DNA of 64,000 nucleotides. Origin: Pseudomonas sp. ZH-FAD. GTDB lineage: Bacteria > Pseudomonadota > Gammaproteobacteria > Pseudomonadales > Pseudomonadaceae. Made by a program: the position numbers and the translations under genes. The first letter of the stretch is position 1. Each line of letters begins with the position of its first letter. This document shows positions 56,623-64,000 of the stretch, piece after piece. The notes under the pieces were generated by a model, which worked only from the letters and a program-made list of their open reading frames with translations, did not search any database and was not told where the DNA came from. The DNA lies in assembly GCF_002803095.1 (NCBI RefSeq), contig NZ_PGLR01000007.1, positions 1-64,000 of the forward strand. Reading direction: 5' to 3'.

Positions 56623-58659
56623 TTACTTGACGCGCTGACCCGGCTTGGCGCCGCTGTCCGGGCTGAGCAGGTAGATTTCCTCGCCACCGGGGCCGGCGGC
56701 CAGGACCATGCCTTCGCTGATGCCGAACTTCATCTTGCGCGGCGCCAGGTTGGCGACGTACAGGGTCAGGCGGCCTTCCAGCTTGCTCGGGTCCGGGTAG
56801 GCGGACTTGATGCCGGAGAACACGTTGCGCTTCTCGTCACCGATATCCAGGGACAGGCGCAGCAGCTTGTCGGCGCCTTCGACGAACTCGCACTTCTCGA
56901 TCAGGGCGATACGCAGGTCGACGGCGGCGAAGGCGTCGAAGTTGATCTCGGCGGCCAGCGGATCCTTGGCCAGTTCGCCATTGCCCTGGGGTTTGGACGC
57001 TTCGGCGGCCAGGTCTTCCTTGGAGGCTTCGACCATGGCTTCGATCTTCGCCGGCTCGATGCGGGTGAGCAGCGGGTTGAACGGGTTGAGCTGGTGGTTG
57101 GCCAGCGGCAGCGAGAGGTCGGCCCAGGTTTGCGGCTTCACATTGAGGAAGGCTTCGGCATCGGCAGCCAGCTTCGGCAGCACGGGTTTCAACATGATCA
57201 CCAGCTGGCGGAACAGGTTGATGCCCAGCGCGCAGATTTCCTGCACCTCGGCCTGCTTGCCTTCGACCTTGTTCAGGGCCCAGGGCGCCTTGTCGGCGAT
57301 CCAGGCGTTGGCGCGGTCGGCCAGCGCCATGATCTCGCGCATGGCGCGGGAGAAGTCGCGCGCTTCATAGGCCTCGGCGATGCTCGGCGCGGCGGCCCGG
57401 AAGGCGTCCCACAGCTCCGGCTCCGGGTTGGCGGCGACCAGCAGGCCATCGTTGCCCTTGTGGATGAAGCCGGCGCAGCGGCTGGCGATATTGACCACCT
57501 TGCCGACCAGGTCCGAGTTGACCTTCTGCACGAAGTCCTCGAGGTTCAGATCCAGATCGTCGACGCCGCGGCCCAGCTTGGAGGCGTAGTAGTAGCGCAG
57601 GTATTCCGGGTTCAGGTGATCCAGATAGGTACGCGCCTTGATGAAGGTGCCGCGCGATTTGGACATCTTCTGCCCGTTCACCGTCAGGTAGCCGTGCACA
57701 TTGACCGCGGTGGGCTTGCGGTAGCCCGCGCCTTCGAGCATGGCCGGCCAGAACAGGGCGTGGAAGTTGACGATGTCCTTGCCGATGAAGTGATACAGCT
57801 CGGCGGTGGAGTCCTTGCCCCAGAACGCATCGAAGTCCAGCTCCGGACGGCGCGCGCAGAGGTTCTTGAAGCTGGCCATGTAACCGATCGGTGCGTCCAG
57901 CCAGACGTAGAAGTACTTGCCCGGCTCGTCAGGAATCTCGAAGCCGAAGTAGGGCGCATCGCGGCTGATGTCCCACTCCTGCAGGCCGCCATCGAGCCAT
58001 TCGGCGATCTTGTTGGCCACCGCTTCCTGTAGCGCGCCGGAGCGCGTCCACTGCTTGAGCATGGCCTCGAAGTCCGGCAGCTTGAAGAAGAAGTGCTGCG
58101 ACTCCTTGAGCACCGGCACCGCACCGGAGATGGCCGAGCGCGGGTTCTTCAGCTCGGTCGGCGAGTAGGTCGCGCCACATTTCTCGCAGTTGTCGCCGTA
58201 CTGATCCTCGGTGCCACATTTCGGGCAGGTGCCCTTGATGAAGCGGTCGGCGAGGAACATGCCCTTCTCGGGGTCGAAGTACTGGGTCACCGCGCGGGTG
58301 GCGATATGCCCCTTGTCGCGCAGCGCCAGGTAGATGGCCGCCGACAGCTCGCGGTTTTCCTGCGAGTGGGTGGAGTGGTAGTTGTCGAAGTCCACGCCGA
58401 AGTCGGCGAAGTCGGCGGTGTGCTCGGCCTGCACGTTGGCAATGAGCTGCTCGGGGGTGATGCCTTCCTTCTCGGCGCGCAGCATGATGGCCGAGCCGTG
58501 AGCGTCGTCGGCGCAGACGTAGATCGCCTGATTGCCGCGCAGCTTCTGGTAGCGCACCCACATGTCGGTCTGCACGTACTCGAGCATATGGCCGAGGTGG
58601 ATGGAGCCGTTGGCGTAGGGGAGGGCGCTGGTAACGAGAATCTTGCGGGCTTCGGTCAT
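56623..58659 (-). CDS. metG: Methionyl-tRNA synthetase
   Basis: 678 residues from ATG 58659. Class I motifs: HIGH-type HLGH near 24, KMSKS in [10 protein letters not shown] near 335, the zinc knuckle [17 protein letters not shown] near 145, and a C-terminal tRNA-binding domain (about 575-678). Divergent from apbC, as in most Pseudomonas. Confidence 0.96.
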   Translation of the reverse strand: MTEARKILVTSALPYANGSIHLGHMLEYVQTDMWVRYQKLRGNQAIYVCADDAHGSAIMLRAEKEGITPEQLIANVQAEHTADFADFGVDFDNYHSTHSQENRELSAAIYLALRDKGHIATRAVTQYFDPEKGMFLADRFIKGTCPKCGTEDQYGDNCEKCGATYSPTELKNPRSAISGAVPVLKESQHFFFKLPDFEAMLKQWTRSGALQEAVANKIAEWLDGGLQEWDISRDAPYFGFEIPDEPGKYFYVWLDAPIGYMASFKNLCARRPELDFDAFWGKDSTAELYHFIGKDIVNFHALFWPAMLEGAGYRKPTAVNVHGYLTVNGQKMSKSRGTFIKARTYLDHLNPEYLRYYYASKLGRGVDDLDLNLEDFVQKVNSDLVGKVVNIASRCAGFIHKGNDGLLVAANPEPELWDAFRAAAPSIAEAYEARDFSRAMREIMALADRANAWIADKAPWALNKVEGKQAEVQEICALGINLFRQLVIMLKPVLPKLAADAEAFLNVKPQTWADLSLPLANHQLNPFNPLLTRIEPAKIEAMVEASKEDLAAEASKPQGNGELAKDPLAAEINFDAFAAVDLRIALIEKCEFVEGADKLLRLSLDIGDEKRNVFSGIKSAYPDPSKLEGRLTLYVANLAPRKMKFGISEGMVLAAGPGGEEIYLLSPDSGAKPGQRVK

Positions 58660-58821
58660 GGTGATCGGCTGCACTGGTAAAACGAGGGAAGTCGGCAACT
58701 ATAAAGCAGCGGCAGGCTGCAAGCCACCTGCACCGGGCAAGCGTGGTCGATGTACCGCGCATGCCCCGATGCTGCTGCTATGATGCTGGCCTGTTTTTCC
58801 GCTGCCTTCTGGAGTCCATGC

Positions 58822-59910
58822 ATGAGTGCCGTCACCCGCGAAGCGGTCGAAGCCTGTCTGCGTCAGTTCACCGACCCCCATCTCGATCAGGACCCGGTCA
58901 GTGCCGGTTGCCTGCGCGAGGTCGACATCCAGGGCGCGCGCGTCACCGTACGTCTGGAACTGGGCTACGCCGCCGGCCTGTTCAAGAACGGTTGGGCGCA
59001 GATGCTGCAAATGGCGTTGGAGAACCTCGATGGCGTCGACAGTGCGCAGGTAAAGGTCGACTGCGTGATCGACTCGCATCAGGGCCAGGCCCAGGTGCCG
59101 GCACTGGCCGGGGTGAAGAACGTGATCGCCGTGGCTTCGGGCAAGGGCGGTGTGGGCAAGTCCACTACCGCAGCCAACCTGGCGCTGGCGCTGGCCCGCG
59201 AGGGCGCGCGCGTGGGGATTCTCGACGCCGATATCTACGGGCCCAGCCAGGGCATCATGTTCGGCATCGCCGAGGGTACGCGGCCGCAGGTGAAAGATCA
59301 GAAATGGTTCGTGCCGCTCGAGGCCCATGGCGTGCAGGTGATGTCCATGGCCTTTCTCACCGACGACAACACGCCGATGGTGTGGCGTGGGCCGATGGTC
59401 AGCGGTGCGCTGCTGCAGCTGATCACCCAGACCGCCTGGAACGATCTCGATTACCTGGTGGTGGACATGCCGCCGGGTACTGGTGACATCCAGCTGACCT
59501 TGGCGCAGAAGGTGCCAGTGGCCGGTAGTGTGATCGTCACCACGCCGCAGGACCTGGCCTTGCTCGATGCCAAGAAAGGTGTGGAGATGTTCCGCAAGGT
59601 ACATATTCCGGTGCTGGGCGTGGTGGAGAACATGGCCGTGCACATCTGCTCCAACTGCGGCCATGCCGAGCACCTGTTCGGCGAGGGTGGCGGTGAGAAG
59701 CTGGCTGCGCAGTATGGCGTCGAGCTGCTGGCCTCGTTGCCGCTGTCGATGGCCATCCGCATGCAGGCCGATGATGGCAAGCCAACCACCATTGCCGATC
59801 CGGAAAGCCAGATCGCCATGATCTATCAGGACCTGGCGCGCAAGGTCGGTGCGCGCATCGCCCTGGCTGGCAAGCCGGCCATGCCCAGCATCGAGATCAG
59901 TGAGGATTAA
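58822..59910 (+). CDS. apbC: Iron-sulfur carrier protein ApbC (Mrp)
   Basis: 362 residues from ATG 58822. An N-terminal DUF59/MIP18-like domain (1-90) is followed by a P-loop ATPase with deviant Walker A ASGKGGVGKSTT near 112. Other features are the DxD-type VVDMPPGTGD and the C-terminal CSNCGH that carries the Fe-S cluster. It delivers Fe-S clusters to apo-proteins. Confidence 0.93.
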   Translation: MSAVTREAVEACLRQFTDPHLDQDPVSAGCLREVDIQGARVTVRLELGYAAGLFKNGWAQMLQMALENLDGVDSAQVKVDCVIDSHQGQAQVPALAGVKNVIAVASGKGGVGKSTTAANLALALAREGARVGILDADIYGPSQGIMFGIAEGTRPQVKDQKWFVPLEAHGVQVMSMAFLTDDNTPMVWRGPMVSGALLQLITQTAWNDLDYLVVDMPPGTGDIQLTLAQKVPVAGSVIVTTPQDLALLDAKKGVEMFRKVHIPVLGVVENMAVHICSNCGHAEHLFGEGGGEKLAAQYGVELLASLPLSMAIRMQADDGKPTTIADPESQIAMIYQDLARKVGARIALAGKPAMPSIEISED

Positions 59911-60236
59911 AAGCAGCCGCGCAGCGGCATCTGATGACCCTCTCCCGCTTGCGGGAGAGGGTGCCCGAAGGGCGGGAGAGGGCCATGGGCGACTGCGGTA
60001 GTTTGGCTAATTGTCTACCGCTTGCGGGAGACGACTGCATGGATGCAGGAGGTAGAGCGACGCAGGATGCCCAAGCCGAGGGTGCCCGAAGGGCGGGAGA
60101 GGGCAACGCAGGCGGCTCGGTCCTGGCGTGGCGAAGCCCACTCCGATCCCGCTTCTGTAGGAGCGGCTGGGCGGCATTCCGCTTCAGCCGCGATTTCGCG
60201 GATAAATCCGCTCCTACAAGGCGTGCAAACACCCAC
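59911..60236. repeat. Repeat-rich gap between apbC and the cold-shock gene
   Basis: Several units of the CCCTCTCCCGCTTGCGGGAGAGGG family with GGTGCCCGAAGGGCGGGAGAGGG tails at about 59938-59990 and 60058-60110. A REP-like inverted pair (GTAGGAGCGGCTGGGCGG, AAATCCGCTCCTAC) spans 60155-60225. No gene. Confidence 0.75.
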
Positions 60237-60267
60237 AAAAAAGCCCCGCACTAGGCGGGGCTCTTTT
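60237..60267 (-). terminator. Terminator of the cold-shock gene
   Basis: AAAAAAGCCCCGC-ACTAG-GCGGGGCTCTTTT hairpin 19 bp past the stop on the minus strand. Confidence 0.88.
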
Positions 60268-60285
60268 CAAGCAGGGTAGTGCAGG

Positions 60286-60495
60286 TTAGATAACCTGAAC
60301 TTCCTCAGCCTGCATGCCTTTCTGACCACGGGTGGCCACGAAGGAAACCTGCTGGCCTTCTTTCAGGCTCTTGAAACCATCGCTCTGGATGGCTTTGAAG
60401 TGTACGAAGAGGTCGTCACCGGATTGCGGGGTGATGAAGCCGTAGCCTTTCTCATCGTTGAACCACTTAACGGTGCCAGTCTGACGATTGGACAT
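60286..60495 (-). CDS. Cold-shock protein (CspA family)
   Basis: 69 residues from ATG 60495 with a GGAGA site. RNA-binding motifs RNP1 KGYGFITP and RNP2 DLFVHF in a single CSD domain. The long upstream frame is not coding. A 300-bp 5' region without genes fits a long regulated leader as in cspA-type genes. RNA chaperone; whether cold-induced is not shown. Confidence 0.92.
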   Translation of the reverse strand: MSNRQTGTVKWFNDEKGYGFITPQSGDDLFVHFKAIQSDGFKSLKEGQQVSFVATRGQKGMQAEEVQVI

Positions 60496-60795
60496 GTGAT
60501 GTCTCCTAACAAAAGTAATAACAGCCCTGGAAAAGCCCAGGCCGGGACTGAGTGCAACGAGTACTAGGAGTCGGACGATGTTTGGATCGAGATCTAGGCA
60601 TCTAGTAGCGATTCGCGGTGACACATGCAGCACAGTGGGCACACCATACGTGTTTTTATCGCCGAGTGCGAATGCTCGATGCAGCTTTTTTGCAAATAAT
60701 GACTGATGGGCGCGCCGGCACTCTTTGAAGCGTGGCGCCTGCATCGGTAAGATGCGCTCACTTTTTTCGTAACCGCCCACTCAGGACACCTCGCC
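60496..60795. other. Divergent intergenic region csp / dcd
   Basis: About 300 bp. The part next to the csp gene, up to about 60650, is probably its long 5' leader; the AT-rich stretch near 60650-60705 is the likely promoter zone. The dcd promoter lies on the right. No gene seen. Confidence 0.45.
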
Positions 60796-61362
60796 ATGAG
60801 CATCAAATCGGACAAGTGGATTCGCCGCATGGCCCAGGAACACGGCATGATCGAGCCTTACGTCGAGCGCCAGGTGCGCGGTGCCGACGACAGTCGCGTC
60901 ATCTCCTACGGTGTTTCCAGCTACGGCTACGACGTACGTTGCGCCGATGAATTCAAGGTGTTCACCAATATCCACTCGGCCATCGTCGACCCGAAGAATT
61001 TCGACGAGAAGAGCTTCGTCGACATCAAGAGTGACGTTTGCATCATTCCGCCTAACTCCTTCGCCCTGGCCCGCACGGTCGAATACTTCCGCATCCCGCG
61101 CGACGTACTGACCATCTGCCTGGGCAAGAGCACCTACGCGCGTTGCGGCATCATCGTCAACGTCACGCCGCTGGAGCCGGAGTGGGAAGGTCACGTGACC
61201 CTGGAATTCTCCAACACCACCAACCTGCCGGCGAAGATCTACGCCAACGAAGGTGTGGCGCAGATGCTGTTCCTGCAGTCCGATGAGGCCTGTGAGGTTT
61301 CCTACCGTGATCGTGGTGGCAAGTACCAGGGCCAGACCGGGGTAACCCTGCCCAAGGCCTGA
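60796..61362 (+). CDS. dcd: dCTP deaminase
   Basis: 188 residues, full length. Trimeric dUTPase-like fold with [10 protein letters not shown] (substrate/catalytic region), [20 protein letters not shown] (catalytic Glu) and the C-terminal [13 protein letters not shown]. It deaminates dCTP to dUTP for thymidylate synthesis. Confidence 0.95.
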   Translation: MSIKSDKWIRRMAQEHGMIEPYVERQVRGADDSRVISYGVSSYGYDVRCADEFKVFTNIHSAIVDPKNFDEKSFVDIKSDVCIIPPNSFALARTVEYFRIPRDVLTICLGKSTYARCGIIVNVTPLEPEWEGHVTLEFSNTTNLPAKIYANEGVAQMLFLQSDEACEVSYRDRGGKYQGQTGVTLPKA

Positions 61363-61380
61363 TCGCCGAAGCGTTGCCAG

Positions 61381-61406
61381 AAAGCCGGGCTTAGCCCGGC
61401 TTTTTT
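61381..61406 (+). terminator. Terminator of dcd
   Basis: AAAGCCGGGC-TTA-GCCCGGCTTTTTT hairpin with a T tract, 19 bp past the stop. Confidence 0.9.
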
Positions 61407-61493
61407 GTGCGCGCTAGCGTTTGGTCGGATAGTCTGAATTTCATGCTCATGTGGGGCTCCACCTGTAACAGTCCACGTTCAGGAGAACGACTC

Positions 61494-61706
61494 ATGTCTT
61501 TGCTCGATCTCAATGCGGGAGGCATTCCCGGCCAGCCCGAACCCGATATCCCTGATCAGCCAGGAAGGCCCGTGCCGCCGCAGGAACCGGGTGAGCCGAC
61601 AGTACCCGATCAACCGCCGCCGGCGCCGGTGGCCCAGTGTCGGCCTCGCGAGGTTTTCGAGCGCCTCGCCCCACCAGCAGAGCGTATTGCCGGGGAGTGG
61701 CATTGA
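61494..61706 (+). CDS. Small proline-rich hypothetical protein
   Basis: 70 residues from ATG 61494 with AGGAG 9 bp upstream, and a terminator 16 bp after the stop, so it is a self-contained transcription unit. The sequence is a Pro/Gln/Asp/Glu-rich low-complexity run (PGQPEPDIPDQPGRPVPPQE) with one Cys and a C-terminal REVFERLAPPAER. No domain or signal peptide recognised. Function unknown; probably intrinsically disordered. Confidence 0.6.
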   Translation: MSLLDLNAGGIPGQPEPDIPDQPGRPVPPQEPGEPTVPDQPPPAPVAQCRPREVFERLAPPAERIAGEWH

Positions 61707-61721
61707 TTTGCAGTGCAGATG

Positions 61722-61748
61722 AAAAAGCCGGGCGATGCCCGGCTTTTT
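61722..61748 (+). terminator. Bidirectional terminator between the proline-rich gene and nadE
   Basis: AAAAAGCCGGGC-GAT-GCCCGGCTTTTT, symmetric A and T tracts, serving both convergent genes. Confidence 0.9.
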
Positions 61749-61766
61749 CTTTCCGCCCTACGGCGC

Positions 61767-62594
61767 TCAGGGCACCAGCGGCAGTTCGCGTTTGTGGCGT
61801 GTGTTGTCGTAGGTGCGAACGATGGTGGCGTAGGCCTCGTCGCTGACTTTCTCGCCATGCAGGAAGGCGTCGATTTCTGCGTAGGTGACGCCGTGTGCCT
61901 CCTCGTCTGGTTTGCCTGGACGCAGCTCTTCCAGGTCAGCGGTCGGCGTTTTCATCACCAGGTGCTGCGGAGCGCCCAGGTGCTTGGCAATGGCACGTAC
62001 CTGATTCTTCACCAGGCCGGACAGCGGAGCGAGGTCGCAGGCGCCGTCGCCGAACTTGGTGAAAAAGCCCATCACCGCCTCGGCGGCGTGATCGGTGCCG
62101 ATCACCAGACCATTGTTGGCGTTGGCGATGGCGAACTGGGCAACCATGCGGATGCGTGCCTTGATGTTGCCGACGACGAAATCGCGGCGGGCGTCGCTGA
62201 GTTTCTGCAAATGGGTGACCTGCTCGCCGAGGCCGGAGACGCTGTCGGCGATGTTCACCGTGTCTTGTTCATCGGCGCAGATGAATTTCAGCGAGTCCTG
62301 GGCGTCATGTTCGTCGTGCTGAGCGTTGTGCGGCAGGCGCACGGCGATGAAGCGGTACGCAGTATCGCCTGTTTCGGCACGCAGCTCCTCGACCGAAAGC
62401 TGGGCCAGGCGCCCGGCGGTCAGCGAGTCGACGCCGCCGCTGATGCCCAGGACCAGCACCTTGAGGCCGGAATTCTTCAGGGTGTTCTTGATGAAGGTCT
62501 TGCGCCGCTCGATCTCTGCACTCAGCGCAGCGTCGTCGGCGAATGGCGGCACCACGTCGAGGGCGGCGGCGATTTCGGCTTGGCGGTTGCTCAT
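61767..62594 (-). CDS. nadE: Ammonia-dependent NAD synthetase
   Basis: 275 residues. The ATP-pyrophosphatase loop [16 protein letters not shown] near 48-60 and the deamido-NAD region [22 protein letters not shown] are intact. No glutaminase domain, so ammonia is the nitrogen donor. It follows pncB by 10 bp and completes nicotinamide salvage to NAD. Confidence 0.94.
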   Translation of the reverse strand: MSNRQAEIAAALDVVPPFADDAALSAEIERRKTFIKNTLKNSGLKVLVLGISGGVDSLTAGRLAQLSVEELRAETGDTAYRFIAVRLPHNAQHDEHDAQDSLKFICADEQDTVNIADSVSGLGEQVTHLQKLSDARRDFVVGNIKARIRMVAQFAIANANNGLVIGTDHAAEAVMGFFTKFGDGACDLAPLSGLVKNQVRAIAKHLGAPQHLVMKTPTADLEELRPGKPDEEAHGVTYAEIDAFLHGEKVSDEAYATIVRTYDNTRHKRELPLVP

Positions 62595-62604
62595 GTCTGG
62601 CTCC

Positions 62605-63804
62605 TCACTGGGTCACGCGAAAGACGTGTTTCAGGTAATGGACGAAGTTCTCGTCGCGGCATTGGGTCTTGCCGGGCGTATCGGAAATCTTCGCTACCGG
62701 TTGACCGTTGCAGGCGATCATCTTGATCACGATGTTCATCGGCTCGACGCTGGGGATGTCGCAGGTCAGGTTGGTTCCGACCCCGAAGCTTACGTGGATT
62801 CGCCCGGAAAGTGCACGGTAGAGCCGCAGCGACTTGGGCAGGTCGAGCCCGTCGGAGAACACCAGGGTCTTGCTCATCGGATCGATGCCGAGTTTCTCGT
62901 AGTGGTCGATGGCCTTTTCCGCCCACACCAGTGGGTCGCCGGAGTCATGGCGCAGGCCGTCGAAGAGCTTGGCGAAGTACAGGTCGAAGTCGGCGAGGAA
63001 GGCATCCATGGTGATGCAGTCGGTCAGGGCGATGCCTAGCAAACCGCGGTATTCGCGCACCCAGCAGTCGAGCGCGGCGATCTGGCTGTCGATCAGCCGT
63101 GGGCCGAGCTGCTGATGCGCCATCAACCATTCGTGGGCCATGGTGCCAATGGGCTTGAGGTCGAACTCGCGGGCCAGGTGCACGTTGCTGGTGCCGACGA
63201 AGCGACCGGGGAAATCGCGCTTGAGGATATGCACCGCCTGCTCCTGCACGCGGTAGGAGAAGCGCCTGCGGGTGCCGAAATCAGCCAGCTGGAAACCGGC
63301 CAGTTCGCTCGGCGAGGCTTCGGCCTTGAGCCAGTCGAGCTTCTCGTACAGGCGCTCGGCGGCCTGTTCGAGCAGTACGTCGCGGTAGCGATAGCGGTTG
63401 CGCACTTCGCTGACGATGGCCAGCAGCGGCACCTCGAAGAGAATCACGTGCAACCAGGGGCCGCGCAGACGGATGCTCAACTGGCCGTCTTCGATGCTGG
63501 TGTGCACGTAGCGCAGGTTGAAGCGAAAAAGGCTTAGAAAGCGAATGAAGTCCGGCTTGATGAACGGGATGCGTTCGAGGAAGGCCAGCTGATCGACGCT
63601 CAGGCTGAGTTCGCTCAAGCGCTCGATCTGGTAGCGGATCTCGGCCAGGTAGGGCGTCAGGTCCTCGCTGCTGCGGCAACGGAATTCCCACTCCACTTCG
63701 GCATTGGGGTAGTTGTGCAGCACCGCCTGCATCATGGTCAGCTTGTAGAAATCGGTGTCCAGCAGATTCTGCACGGTGCGGTCGGCGAAGATGCTCTCGC
63801 TCAT
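62605..63804 (-). CDS. pncB: Nicotinate phosphoribosyltransferase
   Basis: 399 residues. Conserved blocks [42 protein letters not shown] and FSDGLDLP, including the autophosphorylated histidine region. It makes nicotinate mononucleotide with ATP hydrolysis. The start overlaps the stop of the upstream nicotinamidase gene (ATGA). Confidence 0.95.
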   Translation of the reverse strand: MSESIFADRTVQNLLDTDFYKLTMMQAVLHNYPNAEVEWEFRCRSSEDLTPYLAEIRYQIERLSELSLSVDQLAFLERIPFIKPDFIRFLSLFRFNLRYVHTSIEDGQLSIRLRGPWLHVILFEVPLLAIVSEVRNRYRYRDVLLEQAAERLYEKLDWLKAEASPSELAGFQLADFGTRRRFSYRVQEQAVHILKRDFPGRFVGTSNVHLAREFDLKPIGTMAHEWLMAHQQLGPRLIDSQIAALDCWVREYRGLLGIALTDCITMDAFLADFDLYFAKLFDGLRHDSGDPLVWAEKAIDHYEKLGIDPMSKTLVFSDGLDLPKSLRLYRALSGRIHVSFGVGTNLTCDIPSVEPMNIVIKMIACNGQPVAKISDTPGKTQCRDENFVHYLKHVFRVTQ

Positions 63805-64000
63805 CGCGGATTCTCCTTGGCGAGTATGTCATCCAGCTGTTCCAGGCTGGTGGCAAGTGTGATGCCCTGTTCGCGCATGGCGAGGCAGGCGCTTTCGGCC
63901 GTTTCGTTGGCGATGGCGCGGCAGGCCGGTAGGAAGACGATCACCTCGAAGCCGGCACCGCGCAGCTGCAGGGCGGTGGTCTTGACGCAGTAGTCCAGGG
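63801..64000 (-). CDS. pncA: Nicotinamidase (PncA-type), C-terminal part
   Basis: The minus strand from the window end reads [19 protein letters not shown] and ends [24 protein letters not shown] carries the catalytic cysteine of the isochorismatase-fold nicotinamidases. It would convert nicotinamide to nicotinate for PncB. The N-terminal two thirds are outside the window. Overlaps pncB by 4 bp. Confidence 0.85.
   Translation of the reverse strand, partial: LDYCVKTTALQLRGAGFEVIVFLPACRAIANETAESACLAMREQGITLATSLEQLDDILAKENPR

Overview
The window is a chromosomal segment of a Pseudomonas species. Evidence is the high GC content, the house-keeping gene sets (rsxABCDGE-nth, braCDEFG, pyrC-rnt-motY-argG-gloA, pncA-pncB-nadE), a PhaG-type transacylase, and a block ordered like PAO1 PA0739-PA0750 (from memory). 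The P. mendocina/oleovorans/alcaligenes side of the genus is a guess. No rRNA operon, CRISPR array or phage was seen.

Left edge (1-1800): a truncated IS30-type transposase, an AT-rich gene probably cut at its 5' end by that element, a frameshifted AT-rich gene, then tRNA-Gly(CCC). This looks like the inner edge of a tRNA-associated acquired segment. Next come phaG and a coupled trio (diguanylate cyclase, small CWC protein, RsuA-type pseudouridine synthase).

6.0-19.1 kb is the most interesting region: a guanidine locus. On the minus strand lie a 'urea carboxylase' (here read as guanidine carboxylase), two 'urea carboxylase-associated' proteins (carboxyguanidine deiminase subunits), two related periplasmic binding proteins and one ABC permease/ATPase pair. 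Three minus-strand units begin with a guanidine-I (ykkC) riboswitch. In the middle, on the plus strand, a 2-oxoglutarate/Fe(II) dioxygenase and an unrecognised protein sit behind a guanidine-II (mini-ykkC) riboswitch. All four units have a similar sigma-54 promoter (TGGCAY-N5-TCGCT) at the expected distance, so nitrogen limitation and guanidine probably act together. The dioxygenase pair is the best candidate for an undescribed function. No allophanate hydrolase is visible in the window.

19.2-35.2 kb: a His/Tyr-rich lipoprotein, a LysR regulator divergent from an SdsA-type alkylsulfatase, a DUF1145 protein, and a valine/isobutyryl-CoA-type catabolic set (3-hydroxyisobutyrate dehydrogenase-like, PEP-mutase-like, 3-hydroxyisobutyryl-CoA hydrolase, DspI-like enoyl-CoA hydratase, acyl-CoA dehydrogenase, a solute-binding protein, methylmalonate-semialdehyde dehydrogenase) with a divergent AraC regulator; then a thioesterase, an HDOD protein, ung and a DUF6279 lipoprotein.

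35.2-64 kb: the branched-chain amino acid transporter braCDEFG, bfd with a Fur-box-like site, pyrC-rnt, motY, argG, gloA, a GAF-GGDEF cyclase, nth with the rsx operon, metG, apbC, a cold-shock gene, dcd, and the NAD salvage genes. Two large palindromic elements (35481-36153 and 42808-43392) flank the bra region and share an internal reading frame whose differences are mostly synonymous. Other interspersed repeats include a MITE-like family of about 142 bp, REP-like hairpins, and a CCCTCTCCC hairpin-pair family, one copy of which lies in frame inside the carboxylase gene.
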